A stretch of 64,000 bases of DNA from JADLDB01 sp040755835 (GTDB lineage Bacteria; Myxococcota; Myxococcia; Myxococcales; Myxococcaceae), in contig JBFMAB010000070.1 of the NCBI GenBank assembly GCA_040755835.1, positions 1 to 64,000 on the forward strand. The letters are read 5' to 3'. The position numbers and the translations under genes were made by a program. Below are positions 1 to 8,941 of this stretch, piece after piece. The notes below the pieces were generated by a model. The model saw only the letters and a list, made by a program, of their open reading frames with translations. It ran no database searches and had not been told where the DNA came from. Each line of letters starts with the position of its first letter. Position 1 is the stretch's first letter.

Positions 1-340
1 CCGACGCAGGAAGCGCCACGGACAGCGGCTGCGTGAAGCCCGCCGGCAGGGCCAGAGACGTCGCTCCCTCCCCTCCCGGCGCGGCCTGCCACGGCACCAA
101 ACGCCCCGTCGACAGCCGCTGCGCCAACTCGAGGTGCTTGCCGGCCAGCACCTCCACCGCCCGCGCCCGCGCCTCCGCCGTCACCTCCGTGGCAACCGCG
201 GTGGAAGGCCCTCGCACTCCGCCGGCCTCTCCACATGCCGCCGCCACCAGCGCCAGGGACAGCGTCAGCGCACCCGCACCCGCCACCGCCCAGCGCACTC
301 CACCCCTCCAGCCACGCCGCTGTCTCGACATCTGCCTCAT
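1..340 (-). CDS. Partial secreted/lipoprotein of unknown function (3' end beyond window)
   Basis: An open frame on the minus strand starts with ATG at 338-340 and runs off the left edge without a stop (113 codons visible). A good Shine-Dalgarno stretch (GGGGGAGG) lies just upstream of the ATG. The N-terminus is Arg-rich, followed by a hydrophobic segment ending in LVAAAC, which could be a lipobox, so the protein is probably exported and perhaps lipid-anchored. The rest seen is Ala/Gly/Leu-rich with no domain I recognise. Because the frame is open at the edge, the family cannot be assigned. The start and export are seen; the lipoprotein call is inference. Confidence 0.55.
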   Translation of the reverse strand, partial: MRQMSRQRRGWRGGVRWAVAGAGALTLSLALVAAACGEAGGVRGPSTAVATEVTAEARARAVEVLAGKHLELAQRLSTGRLVPWQAAPGGEGATSLALPAGFTQPLSVALPAS

Positions 341-648
341 GGAAACCTCCCCCGTTTCGGTGTGTCCTGTGCCTGGCAATGTGCCGTGATGGGGGGCGAG
401 GCGCAAGGACTCGAAGTGCCGCCTTCCAGCGCACGGCAGGCGAGACGCGCGCCAGCGCGTGCGGCGTCTCCAGACGCGGCCGGCGCGGCGGCAGGAGGAG
501 TAGCGGCGAGGGGGCATTCGCCCGGCGGGGAAGCACATGCCGGGTCGGCGGTTGCGGACCTACCTCCGACTCCCCACTTCCCAAACCAGGGCCCACAGCC
601 GGGGAAGCGTCTGCCTGAAGAGGCGGAGAAATTACCGCATCGAGCGTC
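341..648. other. Non-coding gap of 308 nt
   Basis: This stretch lies between the start of the cut-off lipoprotein gene (minus strand) and the stop of the Nudix gene (minus strand). I see the ribosome binding site of the left gene at its left end. Several overlapping open frames cross it, but none has a credible start, signal or domain. No tRNA, hairpin followed by T-run or repeat was noticed. Confidence 0.5.
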
Positions 649-1317
649 TCAACCACCGTGCGTGGCGAGGAAGCGCACCAGCGCCAGCTCGGTTTTCGCA
701 TCCTGAATGACGCCGTCGGCAATCGCCCGGCGCAGCGACGTCTCGTCGCGCCAGGTGACCGCCCCGCCCTCCTCCAGCGGGCTGCCATCGCCGGTGGCCG
801 CCTCCGCCTCAAGCCCCGTCACCTCGACGGCGGCGAGGAAAATCTTCTCGGACAGAATTCCCGGAGCCACGAAGAATGGTGGGCCGAGCAGCTCGACCTG
901 CTCCGGCGTCACGCGAAAGCCGGCCTCCTCGAAGACCTCCTCTGCCGCGCGGTGCTTCAGCCCCAACTCGCCCCGGTCCGCTTCTTCCAGGAGCCCGGCG
1001 ACGATTTCTTCGCAAAACAGGTGGATCCTCCCGTCCGGCACCGCCGGCGCCCGGTCTCGACGGAAATACGCCGCCGGGCGCAGGTTCTGCCGCGTGAGAA
1101 ATTCCCGGCCCTTCGGCCCGCTCCGCCACACCAGCACCGCCACCGCGTCGAGCCGCGGCCGGTCCACCACGTCCACCCGGTACACGTCCGAGGCGGAGCC
1201 GTCGGCGCGCCGGTTCCGCACCTTCAGCCGGCGCACGTGGAGGAAGCCTTCGTCGCAGCGCGCGCTGGCCGTGAAGTCCTCGACGATCTCCAGCTCCGTG
1301 ACGGGCGCGGGTCGCAT
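649..1317 (-). CDS. Nudix-family hydrolase with degenerate Nudix box
   Basis: A 222-residue protein with the ADP-ribose pyrophosphatase-like layout: an N-terminal beta region, then a Nudix helix region around residues 108-134. The family signature REUxEExGU appears as EEVFEEAGF (126-134), so the catalytic-loop glutamates and Gly are kept while the conserved Arg is Glu. The spacing to the upstream Gly/Glu is also not canonical. Nudix enzymes hydrolyse nucleoside diphosphates linked to another moiety; the substrate here is unknown. It stands alone: the genes on both sides are unrelated and a different-strand operon starts 80 nt beyond its ATG. Confidence 0.75.
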   Translation of the reverse strand: MRPAPVTELEIVEDFTASARCDEGFLHVRRLKVRNRRADGSASDVYRVDVVDRPRLDAVAVLVWRSGPKGREFLTRQNLRPAAYFRRDRAPAVPDGRIHLFCEEIVAGLLEEADRGELGLKHRAAEEVFEEAGFRVTPEQVELLGPPFFVAPGILSEKIFLAAVEVTGLEAEAATGDGSPLEEGGAVTWRDETSLRRAIADGVIQDAKTELALVRFLATHGG

Positions 1318-1397
1318 CGTTTCGCCGCTTTACCAGAAGCACGTGGCCGCGTACCTTGCCGCGCCATCACCGCCCGGCCGCCGGAACGACTCACGAC

Positions 1398-3863
1398 ATG
1401 CCTCAGCCCTCACCACCTGCCGCCCGCTTCCGTGGCCTGTCCGTCGCCCGCCTGGCCGCCTTCGTGGCCGCCGCGGCGATCCACGTGTCCTGCTTCCCGC
1501 TGGTCGAAGGCCGCGACGTCGATCTCTCGGGCCAGCAGGTGCGCCTGACGCTGCTGCACACCTCCGACATCCACTCGCGCCTGCTGCCGTACGACTTCAA
1601 CCCGCTCAGGACGGACGTCGATCTCGGCCTCATCCCCGAGGCGGGCCCGTTCGGCGGCGCGACGCGCATGGCGTCGCTCATCAAGCGCGAGCGCTCGAAG
1701 GCCGACCGCGTCATCCACCTGGACTCCGGCGACTCGTTCCAGGGGGCGCCCATCTTCAACGTGAACCTGGGCGAGGTGGAGTACAAGTTCCTCTCGTCGG
1801 TGGGCCTGGACGCGGCGGTGATCGGCAACCACGAGTTCGACGCCGGCGCGGCCAACTTCACCCGGCAGGCGCGCGACATGGCCCGCTTCCCGGTGCTGGT
1901 CGCGAACTACGTCTGGGAGGACTTCAACCAGCCCGGCAGCAACCAGTCGGCCTTCTACACGTTCCCGTACACCATCAAGAACGTGGGCGGGCTGCGCGTC
2001 GGCATCGTCGGCCTCGGCAACATCGGCTCGCTCAACTCCATCGTCGAGCAGGGCAACTCGCTGCAGGCGATCCCCATCGAACAGAACGAGGCGGCGCGGC
2101 AGTACGTCGAGCTGCTGCGGCCCACCGTCGACCTGGTGATGATCGTCAGCCACGCGGGCCTCACCGAGGACCAGGATCTCATCGAGGGCTACGAGGCCTT
2201 CTACGAGTACGGCGTCGCGCAGAGCTTCGTGACCCGCTCCTACGAGCCGTGGCAGGTGCTGGAGTGGTTCGGCCCCGAGGGAGACCCCTCGTCGGTGGTG
2301 CGCGTGCGCATTCCGGGCGTGCGCGGCGTCGACGCGATCCTCGGAGGACACCTCCACGTCGTCCTGAACCCGCCGCAGCTCCTCACCGACCCCGACGGCC
2401 GCAAGGTGATCCTGAGTCATGGCGGCGCCTTCTCGAAGTACCTGAACCGCATGGACCTCGTGGTGCAGGTCCCGAAGAAGGACGCGGCGCCCGAGGTGAT
2501 CGCCCAGGGCGCGGAGATCCTGTCGCACGACTTCCGCATCTTCCCCATCGACTCCGTGTGGTGCGACGACTCGATGCGCGACTACTACCGGGGCAGGTTC
2601 TGGAACCCGGGCGAGTTCCGCGCCGACGCGCGCGTGCAGGAGGTCGTGCGGCAGTGCGCGGAGCAGGAAGACCGGAACACCACGCAGCTGCTGATGGAGT
2701 ACATCGTCGGGCTCGACTTCAAGCTGAACCTGACGTCGATCTTCTCGTACGCCCCGCAGGACATCGCCCGCCGCAACAACTCGACGGGTGGCGACTCGCC
2801 GCTGGGCAACATGACGGCCGACTCGATGCGCCGGCGCCGCGGCGTCGAGGCCGAGGTGGCGATCACCAACTCGCTGGGCATTCGCGACAACCTCTACGCC
2901 GGGCCGCTCACCACCGAGGCGATGTTCAACGTGTTCCCGTTCGAGAACACCATCAACATCATGTTCCTCTCGGGCCGTGAGATGCAGGAGCTGTTCGACT
3001 TCATCACCTCGCGCTCGTCGGAACGCGGCTGCACCAGCCAGGCGCAGATCAGCGGCGCCCGCTTCACCATGGACTGCGCGCAGGCGCAGCTGAACAACGT
3101 GCGCATCCCCTGCACGCCGGGGAACGTGGACGAGACGGGCCGGCCGCTCGAGTGCCCCATGGACGACCGCACGGACCGCGCCCCGTGGGAATGCCTCGCG
3201 GACGACACCATCGTCGGCAAGGGCGGCCGGTGTTGGGCGCATCCGGGCACCAACATCACCATCAACGGTGAGCCGCTGAACCTGAACGAGACATACCGCA
3301 TCGCGGTGAACGACTACATCGCGCGCGGCGGCTCCGGCTTCCTGGTGCTCAAGCGCAACACCACCCGGGTCGAGACGGGCATTCCGCTGCGCGACTCGCT
3401 CATCGGCTACATGCAGAACTTCTGCAGCTGCGACGAGATCCTCGAAGGGAAGACGGACGAGTTCGGCAACATCGTCGGCAAGGACGGCAAGCTGTGCGGC
3501 AACCGCGACCCGGCGAACCCGCAGCGTTGGCTGGTCGAGGACCAGGTGCAGAGCTTCTGTCGCTCGGCGCGGGACTTCCGCGAGAAGCTGCTCGAGGTGC
3601 CCGCCGGCGCGGCGTGCCACTGCGCCGACATCTTCCGGCGCTCGGCCGCCTGCGGCCTCGACCTCGAGGGCCAGGTGGACACGTGCCTCGCCGCGCTGCC
3701 GTTGGGCCCGTCCCTGGGCCGCTGCGGCTGCCGTGACGCGCTCGCCGGAAACCCCGAGTGCGGCAACGTGCCGACGGCCACCCGGAACTTCTGCGAGAAC
3801 CCGACGGCCATGCCGATCGCCGCGGGGGTCGAGGACGGCCGCATCACCCGGAGGATCAAATGA
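1398..3863 (+). CDS. Exported 5'-nucleotidase / metallophosphoesterase with Cys-rich C-terminus
   Basis: An 821-residue protein with the bimetallic phosphoesterase ligands in order: TSDIH, DSGDSFQG, GNHEFD, SHAG and GGHLH. A 5'-nucleotidase C-terminal domain follows (GDSPLGNMTAD, NSLGIRD), then about 150 residues rich in Cys. Family members remove phosphate from nucleotides outside the cytoplasm. The ATG at 1398 is preferred over an upstream TTG (1356) because it puts the hydrophobic export segment near the N-terminus; that segment ends in HVSC, an atypical lipobox. It overlaps the next gene by ATGA, and a third gene follows, so it heads a surface-protein operon. Confidence 0.85.
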   Translation: MPQPSPPAARFRGLSVARLAAFVAAAAIHVSCFPLVEGRDVDLSGQQVRLTLLHTSDIHSRLLPYDFNPLRTDVDLGLIPEAGPFGGATRMASLIKRERSKADRVIHLDSGDSFQGAPIFNVNLGEVEYKFLSSVGLDAAVIGNHEFDAGAANFTRQARDMARFPVLVANYVWEDFNQPGSNQSAFYTFPYTIKNVGGLRVGIVGLGNIGSLNSIVEQGNSLQAIPIEQNEAARQYVELLRPTVDLVMIVSHAGLTEDQDLIEGYEAFYEYGVAQSFVTRSYEPWQVLEWFGPEGDPSSVVRVRIPGVRGVDAILGGHLHVVLNPPQLLTDPDGRKVILSHGGAFSKYLNRMDLVVQVPKKDAAPEVIAQGAEILSHDFRIFPIDSVWCDDSMRDYYRGRFWNPGEFRADARVQEVVRQCAEQEDRNTTQLLMEYIVGLDFKLNLTSIFSYAPQDIARRNNSTGGDSPLGNMTADSMRRRRGVEAEVAITNSLGIRDNLYAGPLTTEAMFNVFPFENTINIMFLSGREMQELFDFITSRSSERGCTSQAQISGARFTMDCAQAQLNNVRIPCTPGNVDETGRPLECPMDDRTDRAPWECLADDTIVGKGGRCWAHPGTNITINGEPLNLNETYRIAVNDYIARGGSGFLVLKRNTTRVETGIPLRDSLIGYMQNFCSCDEILEGKTDEFGNIVGKDGKLCGNRDPANPQRWLVEDQVQSFCRSARDFREKLLEVPAGAACHCADIFRRSAACGLDLEGQVDTCLAALPLGPSLGRCGCRDALAGNPECGNVPTATRNFCENPTAMPIAAGVEDGRITRRIK

Positions 3864-6007
3864 GCCGCGCACTCATGAGCGCGGTGGCGCTCGCGCTGGC
3901 CGGCTGCCCGACGATCTCCGCGCCCGAGCGCGCGGAGCTGTCCAGCTTCGCGGTGACGGTGAAGGGCGTGTACGTCCGCTCTGGCAGCGCGCGGGCTCCG
4001 CTCGCCGTGGTGTCGCGCTGCGAGAACGAGTACGGCGGCGCCGCGAACGTGCCCGCCGAGGTGAAGGGCACGAAGGCGTGCCGCTACGTCATTCCCCTCG
4101 GGGAGATTGAGATCGACCTCGAGGCCGAGGCGCTCGACGTCACCGGCAAGCGGGTCTCCGGCTTCAACGGGCCGGTCGCCTTCAAGGTGCTGCCCGGCGA
4201 CCTGTCGGGCGGCTACGAGGGCCGCTGGGGCCTGGCCAACCTCGGCAAGGTGACGGCCACGGTGAAGGCGATCCACCAGTACGGCGAGGTGCGCGTGTGG
4301 GTCGAGGACGCGCCTCCCAAGCCGATCTTCGACGGCGGCGCGCAGGTGGGCGGACCGGCCGATCTCCCGGCCGAGCCGCTCCAGCGCACCTGGGCCACCG
4401 GGGCGTCGGCGCCGATCTTCTTCGACGACCAGACGCTGCAGTCGCTGCAGATCCCCGACGGCTTCGACAACCGCGGCTCGCCCTTCGTCGGCGAGTTCAT
4501 CACGGTCGGGAAGAACCCGGAGTCGGGCGAGGTGCTGCTGCAGAGCTGCACGGACGACCCGCTGCGCGACCTGCAGCCCGCGCTGATGGTGGTGACCGGT
4601 CTCGACCCGGCCGGCTTCTTCGTCACCGACATCTCCGCCTGCCGGATGATCGAGAAGACGACGGACTCGACCGGCGCCACGCAGGTGCGCACGCCGGAGA
4701 TCCCCGAGCCGTGCCTGGTGGACCTCCCCGATGGCGGCGCCGCGCCCATCGAGACGACGGACGCGGGCACGGGCACCTGCCAGATCTCCCGTGGGACGTG
4801 CGCGTCGCGCGCGAACTGCCGCTCGTACCTGCCGGGCAGCTTCGGCTCGATGTTCGTCTACAACTACAACTACCCCGACGGGCTGAACGAAGGCGACCTG
4901 CTCTTCACGCTCGCGGGCTCGGTGCAGGAGTTCACCAGCACCACGCAGATGGTCTTCCCGTCGTGGTCGATCGCCGAGTCGGTGCGCCTGTTGCCGCCCA
5001 GCGACTGGGACAAGTGGCTCAAGTTCGTGCGGCCGTACCCGATCGGCGGGCGCACCTGCGGCTGGGACGACAACCCGGTGCCCTTCCTCACCGACCAGCT
5101 GTGCGGCCACAACCGCCGCAACCTGAAGATGGAGAGCCTCGAGTCGGGCCTCGTGGTGGTGAAGCAGGTGCGCTTCCCCGAGGTGTTCGACGACTGCGAC
5201 GCGAACGGCGACGGCACGGTGCCCTTCTTCTGCGAGTCGCGCGATCCGAACGGCCAGTGGCTCTGGACCAGCTGCGACTTCACCAGCGTCGAGCCCGAGG
5301 AGGAGCGCGTCGAGCGCGAGTGCCACCAGAACTGCGTCACCGGCGCCAGCCACCCGGGGCGAGTCTGCACCGAGCTGTCGACGTTCAAGGGCTTCGGCCA
5401 GTTCGTCGTCGAGTTGGGGCCCGCGGGTCCGGCCTGGGCCGGCCTCGACGAGACGCTCCCGGCGCGCATGAACACCGGCACCGCGCCGGCCGCGGTCGCT
5501 CCCGGCGACGGCGGTGTGGCGGTGGGCCCGTCGGTGAGGCTCGCCGCCTTCGGCGCGGGGGTGGAGGTCGCGGTCGTCTGCGATCAGCCCGCCCGCTACA
5601 AGCTGGGCGGCGACACGGTGAGCGCGGGCGTGGACGATGCGCTCCTCGGGGCGGGAGAGATCGTCCGCCTGACTCCGGGCCCGACAGACACCTCGGTGGC
5701 CTTCGCCGCCACCGGCGCCGCGGCGCGCTGCTCGGTGGGGGAGAACACCCACGCGCGCATCAACCTGCTGACCAGGGACGCGATCCCGCAGCTGAACGTG
5801 AACTGCCGCACGGACGATCCCGACGAGGCCGCCGCGACCCAGTGCCGATACCTGCACGGTGCGACCTTCGACGTGATCGGGCACCTGCGGCACGTACAGC
5901 CCGCGCGCCCGCGGTGGATGGTGATCCCCCGCAGCCCGTTCGACGTCTGCTGTCACCCCGGCCCGGGGCTGGACTGCCCGCGGCCGATCTCGAAGTGCAA
6001 GGAATAG
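3860..6007 (+). CDS. Large lipoprotein of unknown function
   Basis: A 715-residue protein whose ATG overlaps the stop of the nucleotidase gene (ATGA), implying translational coupling. It has a short signal with a classic lipobox, LALAGC, so it is lipid-anchored. The mature part has many cysteines, an extended N-terminal beta-rich region and a C-terminal region ending in Cys-rich sequence. No enzyme motif is recognised. Its place between a surface phosphoesterase and an outer-membrane barrel suggests a role in the same envelope complex, for example as a partner or substrate-binding protein; this is inference. Confidence 0.8.
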   Translation: MSRALMSAVALALAGCPTISAPERAELSSFAVTVKGVYVRSGSARAPLAVVSRCENEYGGAANVPAEVKGTKACRYVIPLGEIEIDLEAEALDVTGKRVSGFNGPVAFKVLPGDLSGGYEGRWGLANLGKVTATVKAIHQYGEVRVWVEDAPPKPIFDGGAQVGGPADLPAEPLQRTWATGASAPIFFDDQTLQSLQIPDGFDNRGSPFVGEFITVGKNPESGEVLLQSCTDDPLRDLQPALMVVTGLDPAGFFVTDISACRMIEKTTDSTGATQVRTPEIPEPCLVDLPDGGAAPIETTDAGTGTCQISRGTCASRANCRSYLPGSFGSMFVYNYNYPDGLNEGDLLFTLAGSVQEFTSTTQMVFPSWSIAESVRLLPPSDWDKWLKFVRPYPIGGRTCGWDDNPVPFLTDQLCGHNRRNLKMESLESGLVVVKQVRFPEVFDDCDANGDGTVPFFCESRDPNGQWLWTSCDFTSVEPEEERVERECHQNCVTGASHPGRVCTELSTFKGFGQFVVELGPAGPAWAGLDETLPARMNTGTAPAAVAPGDGGVAVGPSVRLAAFGAGVEVAVVCDQPARYKLGGDTVSAGVDDALLGAGEIVRLTPGPTDTSVAFAATGAAARCSVGENTHARINLLTRDAIPQLNVNCRTDDPDEAAATQCRYLHGATFDVIGHLRHVQPARPRWMVIPRSPFDVCCHPGPGLDCPRPISKCKE

Positions 6008-6064
6008 CCGTCGCCGTACCCACGGGAGGGCCCGCCGCGACAGGGCCCGGGAGAGGATTCTTCA

Positions 6065-7600
6065 GTGAGAGTGCTGCACACGAGCGTCGTCCTCGCGGCC
6101 CTGGCCTCGTCGGCCGCCCTGGCTGGCGACTTCATGGACACCCGCATCACGTTCGCCCTCGCGAACTCCAACCTGCTGGTGAAGCCGGGGGAGACGACGC
6201 CGAGCGAGCCGGGCACCGGCTTCGGCGCCGCGAGGCAGAACACGCAGTTCTACGACAACTTCAACACGCGCTTCACCGGCTTCGAGACGCTGTCGACGGT
6301 GTCGCTCTACAAGAAGAGCCCGAGCTTCTTCGAGGGCTTCGACGCCGAGGCCGCGTTGAACGTGCTGTTCAACGACCTCTCGAGCGGCGCGATCCAGGTC
6401 TTCGACAACTCGAGCTACATCAAGCTGAACTACAAGCCGATGGGCTGGGGCTCGAAGGAAGAGGTCGCGCTGACGGCCTTCCCCGTCTCGGCCGACCGCT
6501 TCCGCCTGGGCTACGCGTGGAAGGTGACCTGGGGCGGCGACTCGGCGTTCACCTACAACCAGGGCCCGGGCCTCTCCAGTACGGGCCGCGCGGCGGCGGT
6601 GCCGGGCATGAAGCTGCAGGTGACGCGCGACCGCTGGTACGCCTTCGTGGGCATGAAGACGGGCCTGTTGCTGAACAACCTGCTCAACGTGCAGGAGCGG
6701 CAGTACGGCTTCCTCGGCGGCGCGGGCGTGGACCTCATCGCCAACAGGCTGCGCTTCGAGGTGAACGGCGGCTACTTCCAGCGCGGCATCGCGCCGTCGC
6801 TGGCGCAGCAGGGTGTGGAGGCGCCGGTGAACGCGGGCGGCGGCTCGGCGCAGCTGTCCTTCTTCTCGGACCAGATCCTCCCGTCGATCGACCTGCGGCT
6901 GTACCGCAACGATCCCGACGTGGCGCAGCGCTTCTTCCGGCCCGAGAGCTACCCGGGCGGCTTCTCGTACCAGCTGTCGCTCGAAGGCAGCGCGCTCGTG
7001 CAGTCGCTGGTCGATCCCGATCGCTTCGCGGCGACGAAGCTGCAGCCGGCGGGCGCGCTCGCGCTGCAGGCGCGCTTCAAGTACGACTTCTGGCGCTTCT
7101 ACTTCATCGGCCTGGTGCGCTCGCTGTCCTTCATCCAGTTCGACGTGCCGGGCCTGCCGCCGTACTACGACTACGCCGCGGGCAGCACGGTGAGCCCGGA
7201 GATCTGGGGCGCGATCGGCGGCGACAAGTTCTGGCCGCGGCTGCACCTCACCACCGGTATCGTCGGCGGCGTGCAGATGCCCGCGTACGTGTCCGCGCCC
7301 CGCTTCGACTTCGGCGGTCAGAATCCGCCGCCGGGCCTCAGCGGGCCGCGCACCGTCGTCGTGCGCGACGTGAACACCGTGTCGATCCTCCCGCCCGACA
7401 CGGGGATCATCCCGATCATGTCGGTGAAGCTGACCTTCAAGCTCGACTTGAGCGAGTACTTCGCCTTCATCGGCGAGGGCTTCTACAACCGCGACGCGAA
7501 CCGCACGACGTTCCGCGACTCGACGCAGTCGATCAACGTGCAGGTGTTCGAGAAGGAGAACCAGCTCGGCTTCAACCTGGTCCTCCAGGCGCGCTTCTGA
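6065..7600 (+). CDS. Predicted outer-membrane beta-barrel protein
   Basis: A 511-residue protein with a cleavable signal peptide (cut after SSAALA) and alternating aromatic/polar strands typical of outer-membrane barrels. It ends in Phe (LQARF), as barrels recognised by the BAM machinery do. The start is GTG at 6065, preceded by a good GGGAGAGGA site. It lies 57 nt after the lipoprotein gene and closes the three-gene operon. No porin family is recognised, so the cargo is unknown. A structural or export role with the nucleotidase and lipoprotein is inferred from position only. Confidence 0.75.
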   Translation: MRVLHTSVVLAALASSAALAGDFMDTRITFALANSNLLVKPGETTPSEPGTGFGAARQNTQFYDNFNTRFTGFETLSTVSLYKKSPSFFEGFDAEAALNVLFNDLSSGAIQVFDNSSYIKLNYKPMGWGSKEEVALTAFPVSADRFRLGYAWKVTWGGDSAFTYNQGPGLSSTGRAAAVPGMKLQVTRDRWYAFVGMKTGLLLNNLLNVQERQYGFLGGAGVDLIANRLRFEVNGGYFQRGIAPSLAQQGVEAPVNAGGGSAQLSFFSDQILPSIDLRLYRNDPDVAQRFFRPESYPGGFSYQLSLEGSALVQSLVDPDRFAATKLQPAGALALQARFKYDFWRFYFIGLVRSLSFIQFDVPGLPPYYDYAAGSTVSPEIWGAIGGDKFWPRLHLTTGIVGGVQMPAYVSAPRFDFGGQNPPPGLSGPRTVVVRDVNTVSILPPDTGIIPIMSVKLTFKLDLSEYFAFIGEGFYNRDANRTTFRDSTQSINVQVFEKENQLGFNLVLQARF

Positions 7601-7609
7601 CGCGGCGGG

Positions 7610-8761
7610 CTACAGGCCCAGCGACTTCGCGATGATCTCGTTCATGATCTCGCTGGTGCCGCCGCCGATGGGCCCCAGGCGCGCGTCCCGCCAGTGGCGC
7701 TGCACGTCGTACTCCATCATGTAGCCTGCGCCGCCGTGCAGCTGCAGCGCCTGGTCGGCGATGCGGCAGCACGTCTCGGTGGCGAGCTTCTTCGCCATCG
7801 CCACCTGGCCCAGCGCCCACTCGCCGGCCACGTGGAGCCGCAGCGCGTGGTACGTCAGCTGCCGCGCGGCCTCGAGTTCGGTCGCCATGTCGGCCAGCCG
7901 GTGCTTCACCACCTGGAACTTCGCGACCGCCTGCCCGAAGGCCTGCCGCTCGCGCACGTACGTCGTCGCCTGCGCGAGGATGTCATCGGCCGCGCCGATC
8001 GCCCCGAGGGCCAGCGACAGCCGCTCCCACTGGAAGTTGCCCATGATCTGCGCGAAGCCGTTCCCCTCGGGCCCGAGCAGGTTCTCCGCCGGCACGCGGC
8101 AGTCTTCGAAGACCAGCTCCGCCGTGTCCGAGGCGCGCCACCCCACCTTCTTCAGCTTCTTCGCCACGCTGAACCCCGGGGTGCCCTTCTCGACGATCAG
8201 CATCGACAGGCCCTTGTGGCCCTTCGAGGTGTCCGTCTTCACCGCGGCGATGACGTAGTCGGCCCGCACGCCGCTGGTGATGTACGTCTTCGCGCCGTTG
8301 ACGACGTAGTGATCGCCGTCGCGGCGCGCGGTGGTGCGGAGCCCCGCCACGTCGCTGCCCGCGTTCGGCTCCGTCACCGCGAACGCGCCGACCTTCTCGC
8401 CCTTGATCGCCGGCGCCAGGAAGCGCCGCTTCTGCGCGTCGGTGCCGAAGGCGTGCAAGGGCCCGGTGGCGATCGTCATCTGCGCGCCCAGCCCCGCCGC
8501 GACGCCGCCGGAGCCGCACTTCGACAGCTCCTCGGTGGCGACGGCCTCGTACAGGAAGCCGGCGTTGGTGCCGCCGTAGGCCTCCTCGTACTTGAGCCCG
8601 AACAGGCCCAGCTCCGCCGCCTTGAAGTACAGCTCGCGGGGGAATTCCTCGGCCTCCTCCCAGGCGGCGACGAAGGGCTTCACTTCGCGCTCGATCCACT
8701 GCCGCACGGTGCGGCGGAAGGCCTCGTGCTCCTCGGTGAACGTCGCGAATCCCGAGCTCAT
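7610..8761 (-). CDS. Acyl-CoA dehydrogenase (isovaleryl/long-chain-like)
   Basis: A 383-residue flavoenzyme of normal length that oxidises acyl-CoA thioesters to 2-enoyl-CoA, passing electrons to ETF. Family signatures are visible: GAFAVTEPNAGSD (FAD/substrate contacts), the middle beta-domain, and ALQLHGGAGYMMEY near the end. The position of the catalytic Glu of medium-chain enzymes is Gly here (IGGGTSEIM). A Glu is instead present in WERLSL (about E246), matching the helix-G base of isovaleryl- and long-chain enzymes. This points to a branched or long acyl-CoA substrate. It is convergent with the upstream operon, with 9 nt between the stops. Confidence 0.9.
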   Translation of the reverse strand: MSSGFATFTEEHEAFRRTVRQWIEREVKPFVAAWEEAEEFPRELYFKAAELGLFGLKYEEAYGGTNAGFLYEAVATEELSKCGSGGVAAGLGAQMTIATGPLHAFGTDAQKRRFLAPAIKGEKVGAFAVTEPNAGSDVAGLRTTARRDGDHYVVNGAKTYITSGVRADYVIAAVKTDTSKGHKGLSMLIVEKGTPGFSVAKKLKKVGWRASDTAELVFEDCRVPAENLLGPEGNGFAQIMGNFQWERLSLALGAIGAADDILAQATTYVRERQAFGQAVAKFQVVKHRLADMATELEAARQLTYHALRLHVAGEWALGQVAMAKKLATETCCRIADQALQLHGGAGYMMEYDVQRHWRDARLGPIGGGTSEIMNEIIAKSLGL

Positions 8762-8803
8762 GTCTCGCCTTTCGTCAGGGCGGCTGGCGGACCGCCGTCT
8801 TCC

Positions 8804-8833
8804 TTGACCGGGTCAACCGCCGCTGCGTATAAG
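8804..8833 (+). promoter_or_regulatory. Promoter of tRNA-Cys
   Basis: A -35 box TTGACC (8804-8809) and -10 box TATAAG (8828-8833) are separated by 18 nt, and the tRNA begins 13 nt after the -10. Both hexamers match the sigma-70 consensus closely. The same two hexamers recur in front of nuoC. Confidence 0.75.
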
Positions 8834-8845
8834 CCGCTGCGTTTC

Positions 8846-8917
8846 GGCGCCATAGCCAAGTGGTAAGGCAAGGGTCTGCAAAACCCTCATTCCCCGGTTC
8901 GAATCCGGGTGGCGCCT
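8846..8917 (+). tRNA. tRNA-Cys (GCA)
   Basis: A 72-nt cloverleaf. The acceptor arm GGCGCCA (8846-8852) pairs with TGGCGCC (8910-8916), followed by discriminator T, as expected for tRNA-Cys. The anticodon loop CTGCAAA sits between AGGGT and ACCCT, giving anticodon GCA. The T arm is CCCGG-TTCGAAT-CCGGG. No CCA is encoded. It lies between the acyl-CoA dehydrogenase start and the SpoIID-like gene. Confidence 0.97.
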
Positions 8918-8941
8918 CTCGAAGCAGTCCCTCGCCGCACC

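Noticed and set aside
3758..3859. Upstream in-frame start for the large lipoprotein
   Set aside because: It would overlap the nucleotidase gene by about 100 nt and push the lipobox signal inside the protein; the ATGA start at 3860 is better.
1410..5956. Long minus-strand frames opposite the nucleotidase and lipoprotein genes
   Set aside because: Arg/Val/Leu-rich composition without motifs, fully antisense to convincing genes.
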